A stretch of 64,000 bases of DNA, from contig NC_080588.1 of assembly GCF_029962835.1 (NCBI RefSeq), positions 16,014,001 to 16,078,000 of the forward strand, written 5' to 3'. Shown here one piece after another: positions 23,801 to 37,000 of the stretch. The number at the start of each line of letters is the position of its first letter. Position 1 is the first letter of the stretch. Origin of the DNA: Magnolia sinica (Eukaryota > Streptophyta > Magnoliopsida > Magnoliales > Magnoliaceae). A program made the translations under genes and the position numbers. A model generated the notes under the pieces. It was not told where the DNA came from. It made no database searches and saw only the letters and a program-made list of their open reading frames with translations.

Positions 23801-23953
23801 TCGATGCCATCGACGGATATTCGATGTCATCGAAAAAATTCATGTTTTTTTTATCGTTGGAATGTTTTGGTGTTTTACTCGATGCCATTGAAGGTGTTCG
23901 ATGTCATCGATAGATCTTCAATGCCATCGAAATCCCATCGACAGTGTCATCGA
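23801..23953. repeat. Palindromic TCGATGNCATCGA array, unit A
   Basis: Five full or near-full copies of the palindrome TCGATGNCATCGA plus two partial copies occur within about 153 bp, irregularly spaced. Unit B carries the same set at 40382-40535 with a few base changes. Confidence 0.8.
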
Positions 23954-25058
23954 GTGCACGCGCAGAATTGCTTAAGTGTGGGATTTGTTTCCTATTCGGA
24001 TTATAATATTATCTAAAGCTATATAATTCGAGAGTTATCGGGACTTAGGAGCATAGAGAGGTGTTTTAAGTTTTCTAAATTCGTTCCTAACGATTTCAAG
24101 AGCATGACTTGGCTTGTGAAGAAGATTCGGTGCTTGTTCGAATTGATAATCTCTCTCTTGTAATTTTCTGCTTTTATTGTGTATTATTGTCGCTTCTCGC
24201 AAAGATTTTTCTACGTAAATTCAGTTTATTTGTGTTTAAACTTGGTTGTGCAATTAGAGTACTTTGCTTGATTCATCTATGTAAACTTTTGCGGTTACCC
24301 AACAAAAGGGACAATCAAAATATTTTCCTCACCCTCAGACACACCCAAGTTCTTTTTCTACTAGACTATATTTTGATAATAACTCTCCAGTTAGGATAGT
24401 CCTAACTACCTCAAGTCTTGACTAGTATAGTACGATATCCACTCACTTAGGCATTTAGTTACTCGTAATTTCTGCCAAAGATGGGTATCTGTAGACACCC
24501 TACTTAAGATGAGAAAGAATGTTATGCATGAATTGAGTCAAGATTTGAAATAAGGCACCTACTTGGCCTAAGGAAGCAATGGAAAATTAAACAGGTTAAA
24601 CAGAAAACACTCTTATAATCTTTCATCTCAGATTAATTGTAAAAGTCACTCGGGTTAGGAAATTGTGCGATTCTCCAACTCATTAACGATTCTTTGGTGC
24701 CTAGTTGATCCTGGATTTTAACTTTATTGGCTTGTGGCAACCCTAAGTCATACGTATCATCACACTTGAGTCTTTGCACATTTCGAAAAAAAAAAATGAT
24801 ACCAATGAAAGAATCATAAAGTAATTGTGTTGCATCTTATAAAGTGCGTTTACACCTAGATTTATACAAATAAAGCATTTAACTTTATTTGTCAAATGGA
24901 TGCTTTCTTTTTTACCTTGTGCTTAACATTGTTGTAATGAGCTAAAAATATTTTGATGGACGTCAAAGCCTATGTGTGTGTGTCCTAGCTAATCACATGT
25001 ATGTGATCGCACACTCATACCTGCACACATGTGCACATGTGCTGACATGAGAGAGAAT

Positions 25059-25060
<2 letters not shown>

Positions 25061-25094
<34 letters not shown>
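25061..25094. repeat. (AC)n microsatellite, unit A
   Basis: 34 bp of AC repeat. The unit B counterpart at about 41640-41658 is shorter. Confidence 0.95.
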
Positions 25095-25096
<2 letters not shown>

Positions 25097-25579
25097 ACCC
25101 GTGCACTTAAAACTATACAAGCTTTTTAAAAGGTGTTAATTAAGTTCATATGGGCGGACTTTGACTTCACCTTCATACTTCATCACATACTTTACACATC
25201 ACTCCCACTTTACACCTCATCCTCTACATGACCACCCATCTCTACACCCTTCAATAATTTTTTCTCTTAGGTATTCACATGTCACCATCCACTAGTTCAC
25301 ACCTCTCCAAAAACCTTCTCTCACAATACCTTTTAGGTGACTAATGCATCTACATCATCCCTCAACCTCATCCACTCCAAGCCAATGCATGTGCACCATC
25401 CCTCCACTTTATCTTTTCACTAATCATTACCTCCATTTCAACCCATGAATGCTAATTACACCTCCTCTCTAGCTAATGCATGCCTCCCTTTTATCCACCT
25501 TATCTTTTCACACTCTTTCTAAGCCATACAAAGGGAATTCTCTAATTATTTGCTAAAGAATTTCTCTAGAAATAATTCA

Positions 25580-25584
<5 letters not shown>

Positions 25585-25624
<40 letters not shown>
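25585..25624. repeat. (GA)n microsatellite, target of the Athila-like element, unit A
   Basis: 40 bp of GA repeat ending exactly at the LTR start. In unit B the same tract (42147-42176) precedes the LTR, and a second piece (53844-53892) follows the element. Confidence 0.95.
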
Positions 25625-25626
<2 letters not shown>

Positions 25627-27734
25627 TTGAGGGTCGAATATTGCATATCGGACCCCGATTATTGCCAGGATTTGCAAACATAGTACTGTTTAATGGCTGA
25701 TTTAATCATGTTTGTGATGCGGGCGTATTCACGAGCCTGGAGTGGGAAAGGGTACTAAAAGGCATGGATTTAACGGTCAAGTCACTAAGGCAAGCGACGG
25801 ACCCTAGGAGACCAAGATCGACAGATTTGCACGTTAAAGATCTAAGAAAATCGAGAAATTGAAGCTTAAGTGGCCCTGAAAAGTGTCGAGAATGCAAGAT
25901 CATAGGGTTCCCACCATCCGATCAGTTCGAAACTCCATACGTGGCATGAGGGCCATAAATGAACCGTACACGTCAAATTTCAGCCCCTAGATCATTGTGA
26001 AAGTGGCCCAACGACAGATCAGTCACCAAAACAGTGATATGGGGCCCACCCGATCTCTGGATACGCCTGTTTTGGACTCAACGACTTAAATAAAAAGAGG
26101 AAGAAGATGGTCGGAGAAGATCTGATATATACATCATTGTGGACCCCACCTAAGTCGGGTGTGCATAGTGCATAAGTGCACTAGCCGTGCACGGCAACGA
26201 AAAGAATTTTCGTTCCGTCTCTGACCGAGACTCCTTCCAAAAGACGAGAGCCGTCCCCTCTGTTACGCAGACGATCATATTGCGGAAGCTGGTGGGCCAC
26301 CATCATGGCCCAAAGGGGCGATCCAAACCATCCATCCTGTAAAGGAGCTCGAAAAGGTCGACGCCATGTTGGCTATCTGCTCCCATGCGCGCACACACGG
26401 GAAAGACTCGATCAAACTCAGGATGGACGGCGGAATACAATATTCTGTGGACCACACAGAATCCAATCAAACCAAATATTTCTTATTGGTTTTTCGAGAG
26501 GAGCGGTGGACGGCGTGGATTTCTCAAAACAACAGTGATGCTGTGGACCCCACCATCGGACAACGTACGTGCGTAACGCACTCTGTGTCCCAGATCCGGA
26601 CGATCCGCACGTCTGGTCCACCCCTGTTGATCGGACGGTTGATCCGATCCGTTCGAAGACCGGACTCAAGACGATCACCACCAAGAGGGCGGATGTGGAG
26701 CCGCGGCATCGGCCTCTGAAACCTGCTCCCAACGCCGATCGCGTGCGAAAGCGATCTTTAAAAATAAAACTCGTCGGCTCGCAAGGTCCGTAGGGCATCT
26801 TTGTTTCCTATTTACGCAGGAGTTGCGCACCGTCTTTGAGAGGGATAAAGGGCAAGAAAGAGGAGGGAGCTCGGGAGGAAGTCGATCGGCGTGTGGAGGA
26901 AAAAACGGTAGAAAAGAAGAAAAAGAAAAAAATGGAAGAAAAGAAGAAAAAGTTGAGGAGAAGCTGGAACGGAGAGATATATTTTTTAACTGGTTTTTTT
27001 CTTCTTCTTTTCCTTTATATTTCTTTTATTTTTTAAGATTTAGCCCATTCATGTGTGGCTAAACCTCTTAGCTAGGGCTAAGAGGTGAAGCTTATAGCGA
27101 GATGGGAGATTCTATTTTATGCTTTTAATTTAAAATTCATAAACTGAATTTGATTTTAGTTGATTATTAAAGGAATATTTTTCTTAGTCTTTAATGGTTT
27201 GTTGTGATTGAAATTACAATGGGTTTGCAATGGCTTTGAGTATTTCTTTCCCCTTTTTATGTTTATGAAGTCGGGAAGCCCCGTTGTTCACCATTGTTCC
27301 ATGGGCATGGTAGGATGACAGACCCTTCCCGATCTTCATACATTGCTGGTTGGTTGGTAATTAGTTTAATTCATTTTTTGCCTTGTCTCCGGGCATGGTT
27401 TGGTGATGGAATCCATTCTAATTCATATACCTTTCATCTCTTGAAAGTTATATCAAAGGAAGTCTAGTTGATTTCCATGATTTTTGAAGCAGCATAAATC
27501 TCCCTGACCTCTACAAGTGGATCCTCCGAATCCCTAGTTTCCTTCCTCCGAATTCCTTAAGTTCTAGATAATTATTCCACAATTATTCCTTAAATTCTAT
27601 TGGATTTAGATTACATCTTTTGCTAGTTCCATATCTAGTTAGTTTCAGATCACGTCAAGTTTAGCTCCTGTGGATTCGACCTCGGTCTTACCGAGTTTAT
27701 TACTACATCACAACCCTATACTTGGGAGTGAACA
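25625..27734 (+). mobile_element. Athila-like LTR, unit A (from a deleted full element)
   Basis: It starts TGTTGAGGGTC and ends GGGAGTGAACA, 2110 bp, and matches both LTRs of the unit B element. It sits at the same position, right after the (GA)n tract. It is followed by the primer-binding site and about 40 bp of leader, so it descends from the 5' LTR and is not a recombined solo LTR. The central GC-rich part (about 26150-26800) differs more from the unit B LTRs than the ends do. Confidence 0.92.
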
Positions 27735-27795
27735 AGTTTTTGGCGCCATTGCCGGAGACTGACGGCTATGATTCTCTGAAATTAATTGGTTTTAG
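27735..27795 (+). mobile_element. Primer-binding site and leader stub of the deleted element
   Basis: The stub carries TGGCGCCATTGCCGGAGA (27741-27758), the tRNA-Asp site of unit B with two G to A changes, then leader sequence up to TTTTAGA. At about 27795 it jumps to the right-hand genomic flank that in unit B lies at about 53921. The whole gag-pol region, 3' LTR and right (GA)n tract are missing. The junction has 3-4 bp of shared sequence. Confidence 0.88.
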
Positions 27796-28152
27796 AGAGG
27801 GAAGAAAGGAGGAGTGGGGATGGAGCCCCACTCACCACTCAACCACCCATCTTCACCATCCAAGTATAACTCAAGTCAAGAGGTGGGTCATCTTTCCCAC
27901 ATTCCTCTTCCTTTTTATTTTATTTTTTAAGTACCCAAACCTCTGAAGTAGAAATGTAATTAGGTGCCCAATGGTGGCTCCACACTCTGTGGCAGTGAAT
28001 CTCACTATGTGGGTTTTGTAATCCCAACATAAAGTCAAGAGGTCCCACCCCTTTGACAAAACTAGGTCTCATGTGATTGGGAAGAGGACCCAAAAATGGA
28101 AATTACACTAAAATTGAATCTATATTTTTGTTCTTTTTATTTATGGCTTACT
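27796..28152. other. Right flank of the Athila-like element, unit A
   Basis: Non-coding sequence matching 53921-54281 of unit B. No element recognised. Confidence 0.7.
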
Positions 28153-29967
28153 TTAATCCAGGTCTTTAAGACCTTATGATTAGATTGGGTGGAAAATAAA
28201 CCTTATGGTGGGTCCCTGTGAATTACTTAAACAGTGAAAATTATTATCTCCACTGTTACTTGGGGTATGGTCCAAATGATCCTTCAATATGACTCTTTTT
28301 GTGTATGTATGAGGCCCATCTTAATGTATTTGTGGTCCGTCCGTTGAGGCCCACCTTGGTATATATATGAGGCCCAATGATTAGGGCCATCTTGATGTAT
28401 TCATGGCCCATCCGTTGAGGCCCACTTTGACATATATGAGGCCCATATGATATATCTAAGGATCATGGGTTGAGGACCAATGGGATGTACACAAGTCCAC
28501 TGCAATGTGTGATTCTACTATGGTTTATATAATGATGTTTATGGCGGGCTATGCCTCGGGAGCAATGATGGTTTGACGCTCACATTGTAAAAATAATATT
28601 GGTTAATGTCTGCATTGTAACTCTCCCTAGTGCCCATTGATAGGCCCATACTGGTTGTGTGTAGGCCGTCTAGGCCCACCTTCGTTGTGAGGATAGTTCA
28701 TCACCTTATAACATGCTTAGTATAATCCCATGATCCATACCCATTCGCATCATATGTATGCTCGATATGAGGAGTGACTGATCATAAAATATGCCATTAG
28801 GCAAATTATTTATGGGACTCACTGATAGGAGTTACCCACATGAGCGCGTGGTATGTGGAGGATTGTTGCATGACTGGACAGTGTGATTCATATATCTCGC
28901 ATTTGTGTGTCATGATCATTGTACGCCCTAGTGACATCAGGGCCGTGGCTTCACAGGCACATCGTGGATGGCCGTATCGGATACCGACAATACTTGGTTC
29001 TAGCACTGTGGGCACTTAGGATGTCCTTAGGTGAAAGTCTAAGAACCTTTTTGATACCAGGAGATTCTCTAATGTCTAAACCGAGTAGATTCATGAGCAC
29101 AAGAGTGTCGAATACTAGTAAGCCGCATCTCCCACTGTGTGGTGGTCGGTTGGAAGGGAGTGTGGCCTTATCCGCCAGAGTGAGGGGGTTGTAAGCTAGG
29201 CTGAGTTTGACTAGCTCACAAATGAGTCCGCTATCGACGAGTCGGGTAGGTATTGGCAGACTACTAGTTAGGCGGATAGTGTGGTCTATTCCAATTACTG
29301 GGCTGTGCAGCTAGGGAAGTGGCAATCAGTGTGAAGTGTATTAGACCCTGGTGATATCCCGGAGAGGAACAGTACTGATATATGTACTTGATGAGGACTG
29401 GTATGCTTGTATTGCATCTCGCATATAACATTTGGGTACGTAAGCCTCGCATTGCATGGCCTTGGTATGGCCAATAGCATTCATGCCTTGCATCGCATAG
29501 CCTTGGTACGACTGATAGTATTCATGGACTTACCAGCAACTTTCTGCATTACTCTGATACTGTATACTAGGCACTTGCCTTGTACACATACTTACACCAC
29601 TCTCTAAGCTTTTGTAAGTTTATGCACGACCGTTGCATGCAGGTGTTGTTGGATTGCAGCAGCGTTGAGGCAGGAGTGTGTATCAGATTATTTTGAAGCT
29701 TTTTAATCACCTTGAATTCCCTTTCTGCATTGTATTTAAAGTTTTTGATATAGTGAATATGTGATGATGTTGTTTTATGACTTGGTTATGCTTGTGGTTA
29801 TGCTTCATTAAAATTTTTTTTACTGAAAATTCTCCTTGTAGGATCTTAGGATCGGAATCTGGCATGTGAATGCCGGGAGCTGAGAATGGGGCACTATGGA
29901 GGCTATTGGCGCCGGATTCGGCGATTAGAAATTTTGTGAACCCGTTTTCTGAGTTTGGGGCGTGACA
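28153..29967 (-). mobile_element. Truncated ~4-kb LTR, unit B
   Basis: Copy of 11251-13068. The minus-strand start (TGTCACGCCCC, ending at 29967) is intact. The other end is cut by the duplication breakpoint and not by any LTR terminus. Confidence 0.9.
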
Positions 29968-30775
29968 CCCGAACAACCTAAAAAGTATAGAAATCTAAAT
30001 TGAGCAAGTATGTAAGGCCCTCAACATATTGCAGAAATAATCAATGTATCCAGAACCGGGCAGACTAAAATCCTGGCCAACGATCCGGACTCTCTAGAAA
30101 CCTTGGCCTCACAATTTTTTGATAAAATGATCTCCGGCTAGCCTGAGAAACTCCAAAAGTTCAAGTAGGACATGCTAAAAGGATCCTTGATAGTTTTCGA
30201 AAACGTTTAATGAGTTTGATGGAGTGATCCCGAGCAAGGGTGGCTAAACATTCAGTGAATAGTTAAACAATTCAGGACATCAAATACCCCTTGTACATGC
30301 AAAGAATGCACAAAAAAGGCAAAATGAACCCCCGACTCATGGCAAGTCGACAGTCCACATGCCCCCCCAACCATTCCATATAAGTATTATATAAGCCAAA
30401 TCATTAATGAGTGGTGGAAATGTCACCATTGGCCATCCATGACCCAACAGTTGAGGTCTATAAATTCGCGTAAAAGTTATCATTCGAGGTTGTGGCTGGA
30501 TGAGTAGAAGTCAAGGGAGGGAAGTCATATCATCGGAAGAAGCTCACAATATGAGGTTTCAGAGTGCCCTAAGAATTTCCAATACATTGAGGTGCTTCCC
30601 TACTCTAAGAGCCCATTAAAGGAAGAAACACCCAAAGTCAAGACTATGGTTGGAACGGGGTATCTGACCATTCCTTTTGCACAAAATAACGTGATCTATC
30701 ATTTTCTTTCTCACATCTCAATCAAGATCAAATCATATTTCACTCCACACATTCTCACTATATTTGTTATATTAG

Positions 30776-30857
<82 letters not shown>

Positions 30858-31520
30858 TTTGCATCTCTTCTTTTTTATTTCATTTACCACCCAAAATTCT
30901 AAATTCTTTGAAGTAGGATAAAGATTACATCTCATTTAATTTATTGCACTTTTCTATACTGCCTATCCAGAGTCATTCGACTCCATGAAGTAGGGCTAAG
31001 AACATTTTATTTTCACCTGCCTGTCCCCTTGTGGGTTATGTGATGCATAACTAGTTGAATGCTAAAATTCTGCTAAATCCCCCTAAAATTCCTAAAATCT
31101 TGTAGAGTAGAGATTGATTGTTATGCGGGGAGAAGATGGTGCCCAACTCCTTCCTCTTCTGTCACGAGACCCGTACTCAAAATCAATATTCTTAAATTAA
31201 CCACAAAAGTCACTTGAATTGGGGAATCTTATGATTCCTTAAGCCTAAAGCGATTCTACGATTTTTAGTGATTCTACTATTTTTAGCCGATAGTAGATTA
31301 TAAGCTTTATTTGACTAGTGGCATCTCCGAATATCAATTACATCTTTTATGACTTATTTCCATGCCCCATCTGTGCAATGTAACCAAACATAGAAAAAAA
31401 AAGTTATTGGAAGAACGCACACCCGCACCACATCATTCACAATTTGTAAAGATTAAAGAAGTTTTTTTTTTTTTTAAGTGATTTTATTTTCTCTTCCATT
31501 GATGCATGCACTTTTGTGAT
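29968..31520. other. Unassigned repeat DNA, unit B
   Basis: Counterpart of 13069-14555. It differs mainly by an (AT)n expansion. No gene supported. Confidence 0.5.
30781..30854. repeat. (AT)n expansion unique to unit B
   Basis: 74 bp of pure AT repeat. Unit A has only TTATTAAATAT at this place (about 13880-13890), with identical flanks. Confidence 0.95.
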
Positions 31521-32135
31521 GCACTCTACAAAAGGAACAATTCTATATTTTGTTTACTTAGATGATCTAATCATCAAGGGAAATATTCAAGAAAAGGCAA
31601 AAAAGTTGTAAACTTGTTTATTAAAGATTTGAGATAAAGGATTTATGAGACCTTTTATACTTCTTAGGTATTAAAGTGATAAGAAATAAAAGCAATTTTT
31701 TTATTGTTTAGAAATTCAGTTTAAACTTGCTTGTAAACTTTGGTTTCGTAGTTTCAAAACTAATAGTAACTCTATTTGAATTTAATCACAAGCTAACGAA
31801 GGATTAAGGAGAGTTACTCACAAATGTATTTGCTTGTTGAGAGATGATTGGTAGACTTATATACACTACCACTACTTGCCCATATTTAACATATCTAGTT
31901 AGGGTCATTATTTAGTTTGTGTAGGAGTCAAGGAAACAATATATTCATGCACTAGGTGTATCTTCAAATATGTCAAGGCGACGATCAACAAAGTCTCTGT
32001 TTGGAAAGCATGTCATGAGGAAATAAGAAGCAATTCACTGTCGCATTCTCATATATTGAATATTGCGTTGTGATGCTAGCTACATGTAAGTGTGTGGTTG
32101 ACACAACTATTAAGAGACTTTGGAGAATATCAAAC
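31521..32135 (+). pseudogene. Ty1/copia reverse transcriptase-RNase H remnant, unit B
   Basis: Near-identical to 14556-15170 with the same frame breaks. It contains the same YLDD-type motif and RNase H tail. Confidence 0.75.
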
Positions 32136-32191
32136 AACCACTTGATCTAAAATCTTAAGCCATTAAAGGATGGTGTATCAATATATATCAA

Positions 32192-32475
32192 GGGACTTTT
32201 AATACTCCAACACTCCCCCTACATGCGGAGTGGTGCTCCGCACGGGAACATATCGGGCAAAGGTAGAGGGACACTCACAACTCACACCCAGTGGAGGGAT
32301 ACTCACAACTCATATCATAAATGGTCTCTTATGGGGGACTTTTAATACTCTAACACTCCCCCTACATGCGGGGTGGAGCTCCGCACGAGAACATATCAGG
32401 TAAAGGTGGAGGGACACTCACAACTCACACCCAGTGGAGGGATACTCACAACTCATATCATAAACGATCTCCTAT
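32192..32475 (+). repeat. 143-bp tandem duplication, unit B
   Basis: Counterpart of 15227-15510 with the same period. The first copy starts at 32192, the second at 32335. Confidence 0.85.
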
Positions 32476-33103
32476 GGGGAGAATATGTTCTAGTGGTATA
32501 TTTGCTACTTTCAGGATTCAAATACTTAAGCTTTCTCTCTAATACCATGTCAAACAACTACTTGCTATAAAATTAGCATGAGCCATTAGAGGATGGAGTA
32601 TCAATGTATAATAAGGGACTTTTAATACTCTAATAAAGAGGAAGTCAATAATCATATTTCAACTACGAGTGATAGTGTTAGCTCGATCATGCTGACATTA
32701 AATCTGATGTTTCATACGTACATGATACACATGGAAGTCCATTACCACTTTATTCATGAGAAGATCATGAGAAATGATTTCAAGTTGATGCACGTATCTA
32801 TAAGGACCAAGTGATGTATACTTTCATCAAAACATTAAGCACAACTGACTTTGATTTCTTCCACAAAAGTTTGTGAATGATAGACACAAGTAGGACTTGG
32901 ACAATGAGGAGAGTTATGAAAATCATTACCAAGTCCTGATTTAATTAGGTTGTTTAGCTATTAAGCAAGCTTTAATTGAGTCAAATACAGAAAGACATTA
33001 GTTATGAAATTTCTTTACTAGAATTGTGGTGTTAATAGAATTAGAAAATCTCTTCTTTTATATAAAGGCTAACTAGTACTTACACAACATGTATGGAAGA
33101 GAT
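32476..33103. other. Unassigned sequence, unit B
   Basis: Counterpart of 15511-16138. Nothing recognisable. Confidence 0.4.
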
Positions 33104-34068
33104 TACGGGCGGGCATCAAGCCAAGTCAAGTCAAGGTGGGCCATGCTCGACTCGGCTTATCCATGCTGTACTCGAGTTCGAGCTCATCCTCGAGCTCAAC
33201 ATTGAAGCTTGGCTTGTTTGCCAAAGCTATCCAGTAGAGTTCGAGTCAAGCTAGTGGTTCGAGTCGAGTTGAGTTTACCTTGAGTCGAGCTCGAGCTTGT
33301 TGGGTGAGAGAGTAATGGATTCTGTTCTTGATTCTCCTTCATTGATTCAGAAGAGAAGCTAAATAAATAATAATAATTTAAAGATGCATTTTACATGACG
33401 CTCCACCAAGCGAAATTCATTTTTGGTTTGGCCCAGCAATCGAAACAAGGTGTAGTCTATCTTTTAGCAATCCAAAAAATCTATCTGTGTGGGCCCTATG
33501 ATAGAAGAACCATGGGCCAAAAGCATCCTCAATTGTATATTCTGAATTACCCATTATCAAGGCCATACTTTCCAATGGATAGGATTTTGAACAGACCTGG
33601 GACCACAAAAAAGTGGGACCCACCTGTATTGTTGCTGCTCAGATAAAAGCGCAGTTTCCATTACCTTGCAGATGATTTGAGGACTTATAGCTCACAACAT
33701 ATTTAGGAAGGATATTTCTATTCATGTGAATGCTTCATACAATATACCATTTTCGATTCAAGAGATCATCAACACTAACATCAAACCCTTCGCTGTTGGG
33801 GTGAAAGCATAGAGATCTCACTTCAACTTTCTCCGCATTCCCCACAACTTTAATATATTTATTAATCGAGCCGGGTCGAGCTTGAGTCAAGTTCGATTCA
33901 AGTTGAGTTGTAATGCCCCCTGGTCGAACTCGGGTCGAACTCATGAATTCGAGCTTCAAATAATTAGCTTGACTCGGCCCAAATCGGCCATTCAAGACAA
34001 GTCAATCCGAGCTGACTCGAGCCTAGTCGGGCAAGTTTGTTGAGCTAGCTTGACTCGTGAACAGCCCT
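33104..34068. mobile_element. hAT-like non-autonomous element, unit B
   Basis: Counterpart of 16139-17103. The left end has mutated to TACGGGCGGGCATC and the right end is GAACAGCCCT. Flanks are GGAAGAGAT and AGAAGATAT. Confidence 0.65.
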
Positions 34069-37000
34069 AGAAGATATCTATCTCTCTCAATTTTCTCTCT
34101 TACTTTTTAAATAAAGCAACTTATGGTTTAGTCCTTCTCTCTTTTTCTTTTCTATGCTATTTTCTTTTGCCTTTTTAGAATTTTACAAGATTGTACCTCA
34201 TTACTATGATATTTGCATCTTGGTATCTTTTTAAATTAAATTTTCATTAAGCTACCTTGTTAATAAATTTATTGTCAAACTCGTTCCTTTCTTTAACTTT
34301 CTATCACTTTTGGTAGTTTAAACTGTGATGTTTTCCTAAAATAACAAAAATGCCCACCAATTAATAAGATTGCTTAAGAAGAACTAAATAAATACCTAGA
34401 TGTAAATTTTATTAACGAGTAATTATTATAAAAATATATATATTTAAATTGGAAAAGAGTTCTCTGAACGCCCATTGAATGGAGTAGGGATGTGACTACG
34501 GGTGTCTTTGCGGGACGCGGATTGCCTGTACCAGGCCACAAGAATTTCCTCTGGTCAGAAACTGTGTGGGGTCCGCAGGGATGCTCGTCACGAATCTACT
34601 CCGTCCATCAGTTTTGAAAGACCAGAGTAGGATATCAGCATAAAAATAACGCAGATCCAAAACTAATGTGGGCTACACCACATGAAACAGAGGGAACGCA
34701 ATTATCCACCATTGAAACCTACCAAGAGCCGAACATGATGTTCATAGGCTATCCAAACTTTCAGATAAACTGTCCGCACAAATATATGTGGCCTTTCAAA
34801 GTTTCCAGTGATGGGCGTTCAATCCATGCTGTTCTGTCTGGTGTGGCCCACATTAATTTTGGATCTGCATGATTTTTATAATTTTGTCCTAACGTTGTCT
34901 TAAAAAACTGATGAATGTAGTGGATTTATTAGGGGAATCTCTGTTGGCTCCACAAAACTTCCTAAGGCCCACCGTAAGCATGTATATCCATGCGGTCCAT
35001 CAGTAATGTAGGCTCCGTTTAGGGCAAGAAACTAAAAATTAAGCTGATCCAAATCTCATCTGGACCACACCATAGGAAACGGGGCGGATTGAAAGCGTAC
35101 CATGATGTATGTGTTTAATATACCCAATGAGCCCCAAAATAAAATTAAAAAAAATAAAAATAAAAATCTCAGGTGGACCACACCTCACAAAACAATGGTG
35201 ATGAATGCCTACTGTTAAAAGCTTCTTGTGGAGCCCACAAAAGTTTTGGATCAAGTTGATGTTTACTTTTACATTCAGACTTGGATCAAGTTGATGTTTA
35301 TTTTTACATTCTTCTGAGTCTGACTTAATCAACAGGTTGGATTGCACCTATTTATACTGATATGTCATTCGTTACAGAATCTGATTTTATGTTTGAAATT
35401 GTGGGGGAATGATGTGTTAATTATAATAAAAAAAAAATTTAAAAATAAAATATATTTTTTAAAAATTAATAAATATATAAATTATTTAAACTTTCCATAA
35501 ATAATTTGTATAACCAGTTACGCGGCGTGGGTTGTAGGGTTGCTTGGGCACTTTTTGACGCTTTATTAGGCGCACTTAGCACTTCGCATGTGTGCATCGT
35601 CGCAAGGAGCTACGAGAGCCTTAGTCTTTTTGGCACTCGGTTCATTTTTTTTGGGCCATGGTACCTTGATGTTTTATTACCTTTTTTTTGTTGATTGAGA
35701 GTAATTGTGACATAATTGTACATGTGTCACCTATGCCATGTGTCGCTTATGTGGATACGATTTTTTCTGTTGGATACTGTTTCTATCTAAATAGATACAG
35801 AAATAACGGCCATAGGACAAAGAGTCATGTCCTTTCATGAAGGGATATTGTTTGCTGTGAATGGGTATAGATTTCTTGAAGAGACACATTAACATCGCTT
35901 CAGAAAGAAATTCATAACCTTTCAATTGATATAAATCCTGAATACCTTAATCCAGAAGTGAATACTCTTAATTCTTAAAATTATATCATCTTCTATGCAA
36001 TTACCCTTGATCTGACTTCTTGCTAAGTTTTTTCTAAACGTTTTAAAGGCATATTGGTGTCAAAACTAGAGATCTGTTCAACACTTAAATGTGCAAATTT
36101 TCGTGTTGAAATTTGGATTGAGAGTTCATTATATCCTGAAGACAATTTGCAGATTTCCTTCATTTCCACTTGCTGGAACTTCCAGAAAAATGGCTACGAA
36201 TCTGTCTTGAGAAATTGACTAGCTATTCAAGTCGAGCCTTGAACTCGATAGATCTAATCGTCTCATTATCCCTTTTTTTAATCCTCCATTGTGTACAAGA
36301 AACACTTACTTTTCTAACAATTTTTAATGGGTTCGCGTTCAATCACCATTATTTTGGATCCTTGTTAAGGAATATAAATGATACTTATTCTAATTATCAG
36401 ACTAAAGAGTCCCATATTGTTATTTATTATCACCATCTCCCTATGTCAAGATTGGATAATTTATGCACTTACTACCTTCCTAAAATGTGGTAGTCATTTC
36501 TCAAGCCCCTTCTCAGGAAGTGAACCCTCATTTTCTATAGTGTGGTCCGCTTGAGACTTAAATTTGCGTCATTTTTGGGCTCATGCTCTAAAATGATCCA
36601 AAAGCCCAAAAACAACCTGGAAAATGGATGGATGACATGGATAAAACACATACATCATGGTGGGTCCCATAGAGCACCAACCAGTAGCCACTTCTCTACT
36701 CCCAGCAATCGGCATTCAGAAACTTTTTGGTGGCCATTTTCGTCATTTTTGGAAAAAATATATTTCAAAAACAACTAAAGTTAGAGTAACAAAATATACC
36801 CGTTTGAAAATAACTTGATTAATGAGGTATCTTAATTAAAACTTATTTTAAACGTATTAAAAGCCAAGTGGACTATTATGTGAAAATTGGGAAAAAAGGG
36901 TTATAATTTTTTCTCTACATAAATGTCTTCCCGTGTGATTTCCTTAGTAGCCTTAACATGACCTAGAAATCAAACGGGCTATGCATGTGAGGCTTAAGCC

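Larger units (their letters stand above)
22206..25584. other. Unassigned repeat DNA, unit A
   Basis: No gene supported. The stretch includes a fold-back arm (22290-22720), a GAGTTGAGTT-type simple stretch (23140-23180), the palindromic TCGATG array (23801-23953), and pyrimidine-rich sequence (25180-25520). A TGTAGACACCC word at 24491 looks like a Tat-type LTR start, but no matching end was found. Confidence 0.45.
11251..28152 (+). repeat. Unit A of a tandem segmental duplication (~16.9 kb)
   Basis: From TTAATCCAGG at 11251 the sequence matches unit B from 28153 onward, usually with 0-3 differences per 60 bases by eye. Collinearity runs through the ~4-kb LTR fragment, copia remnant, hAT-like MITE, MULE-like elements, palindrome array and the Athila-like LTR to the right flank at 28140. 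The two units are in direct orientation and abut at 28152/28153. Larger differences are the missing Athila interior (about 9.6 kb), the block at 21600-22205, the block at 18365-18470, and microsatellite lengths. Confidence 0.95.

Noticed and set aside
25625..27734. Solo LTR
   Set aside because: At first sight a solo LTR, but the primer-binding site and leader follow it, so it comes from an internal deletion.
30592..30921. 109-residue frame with a long YIYI repeat
   Set aside because: The repeat is a translated (AT)n microsatellite; the same holds for frames at 6275-6536, 21644-21967 and 5146-5448.
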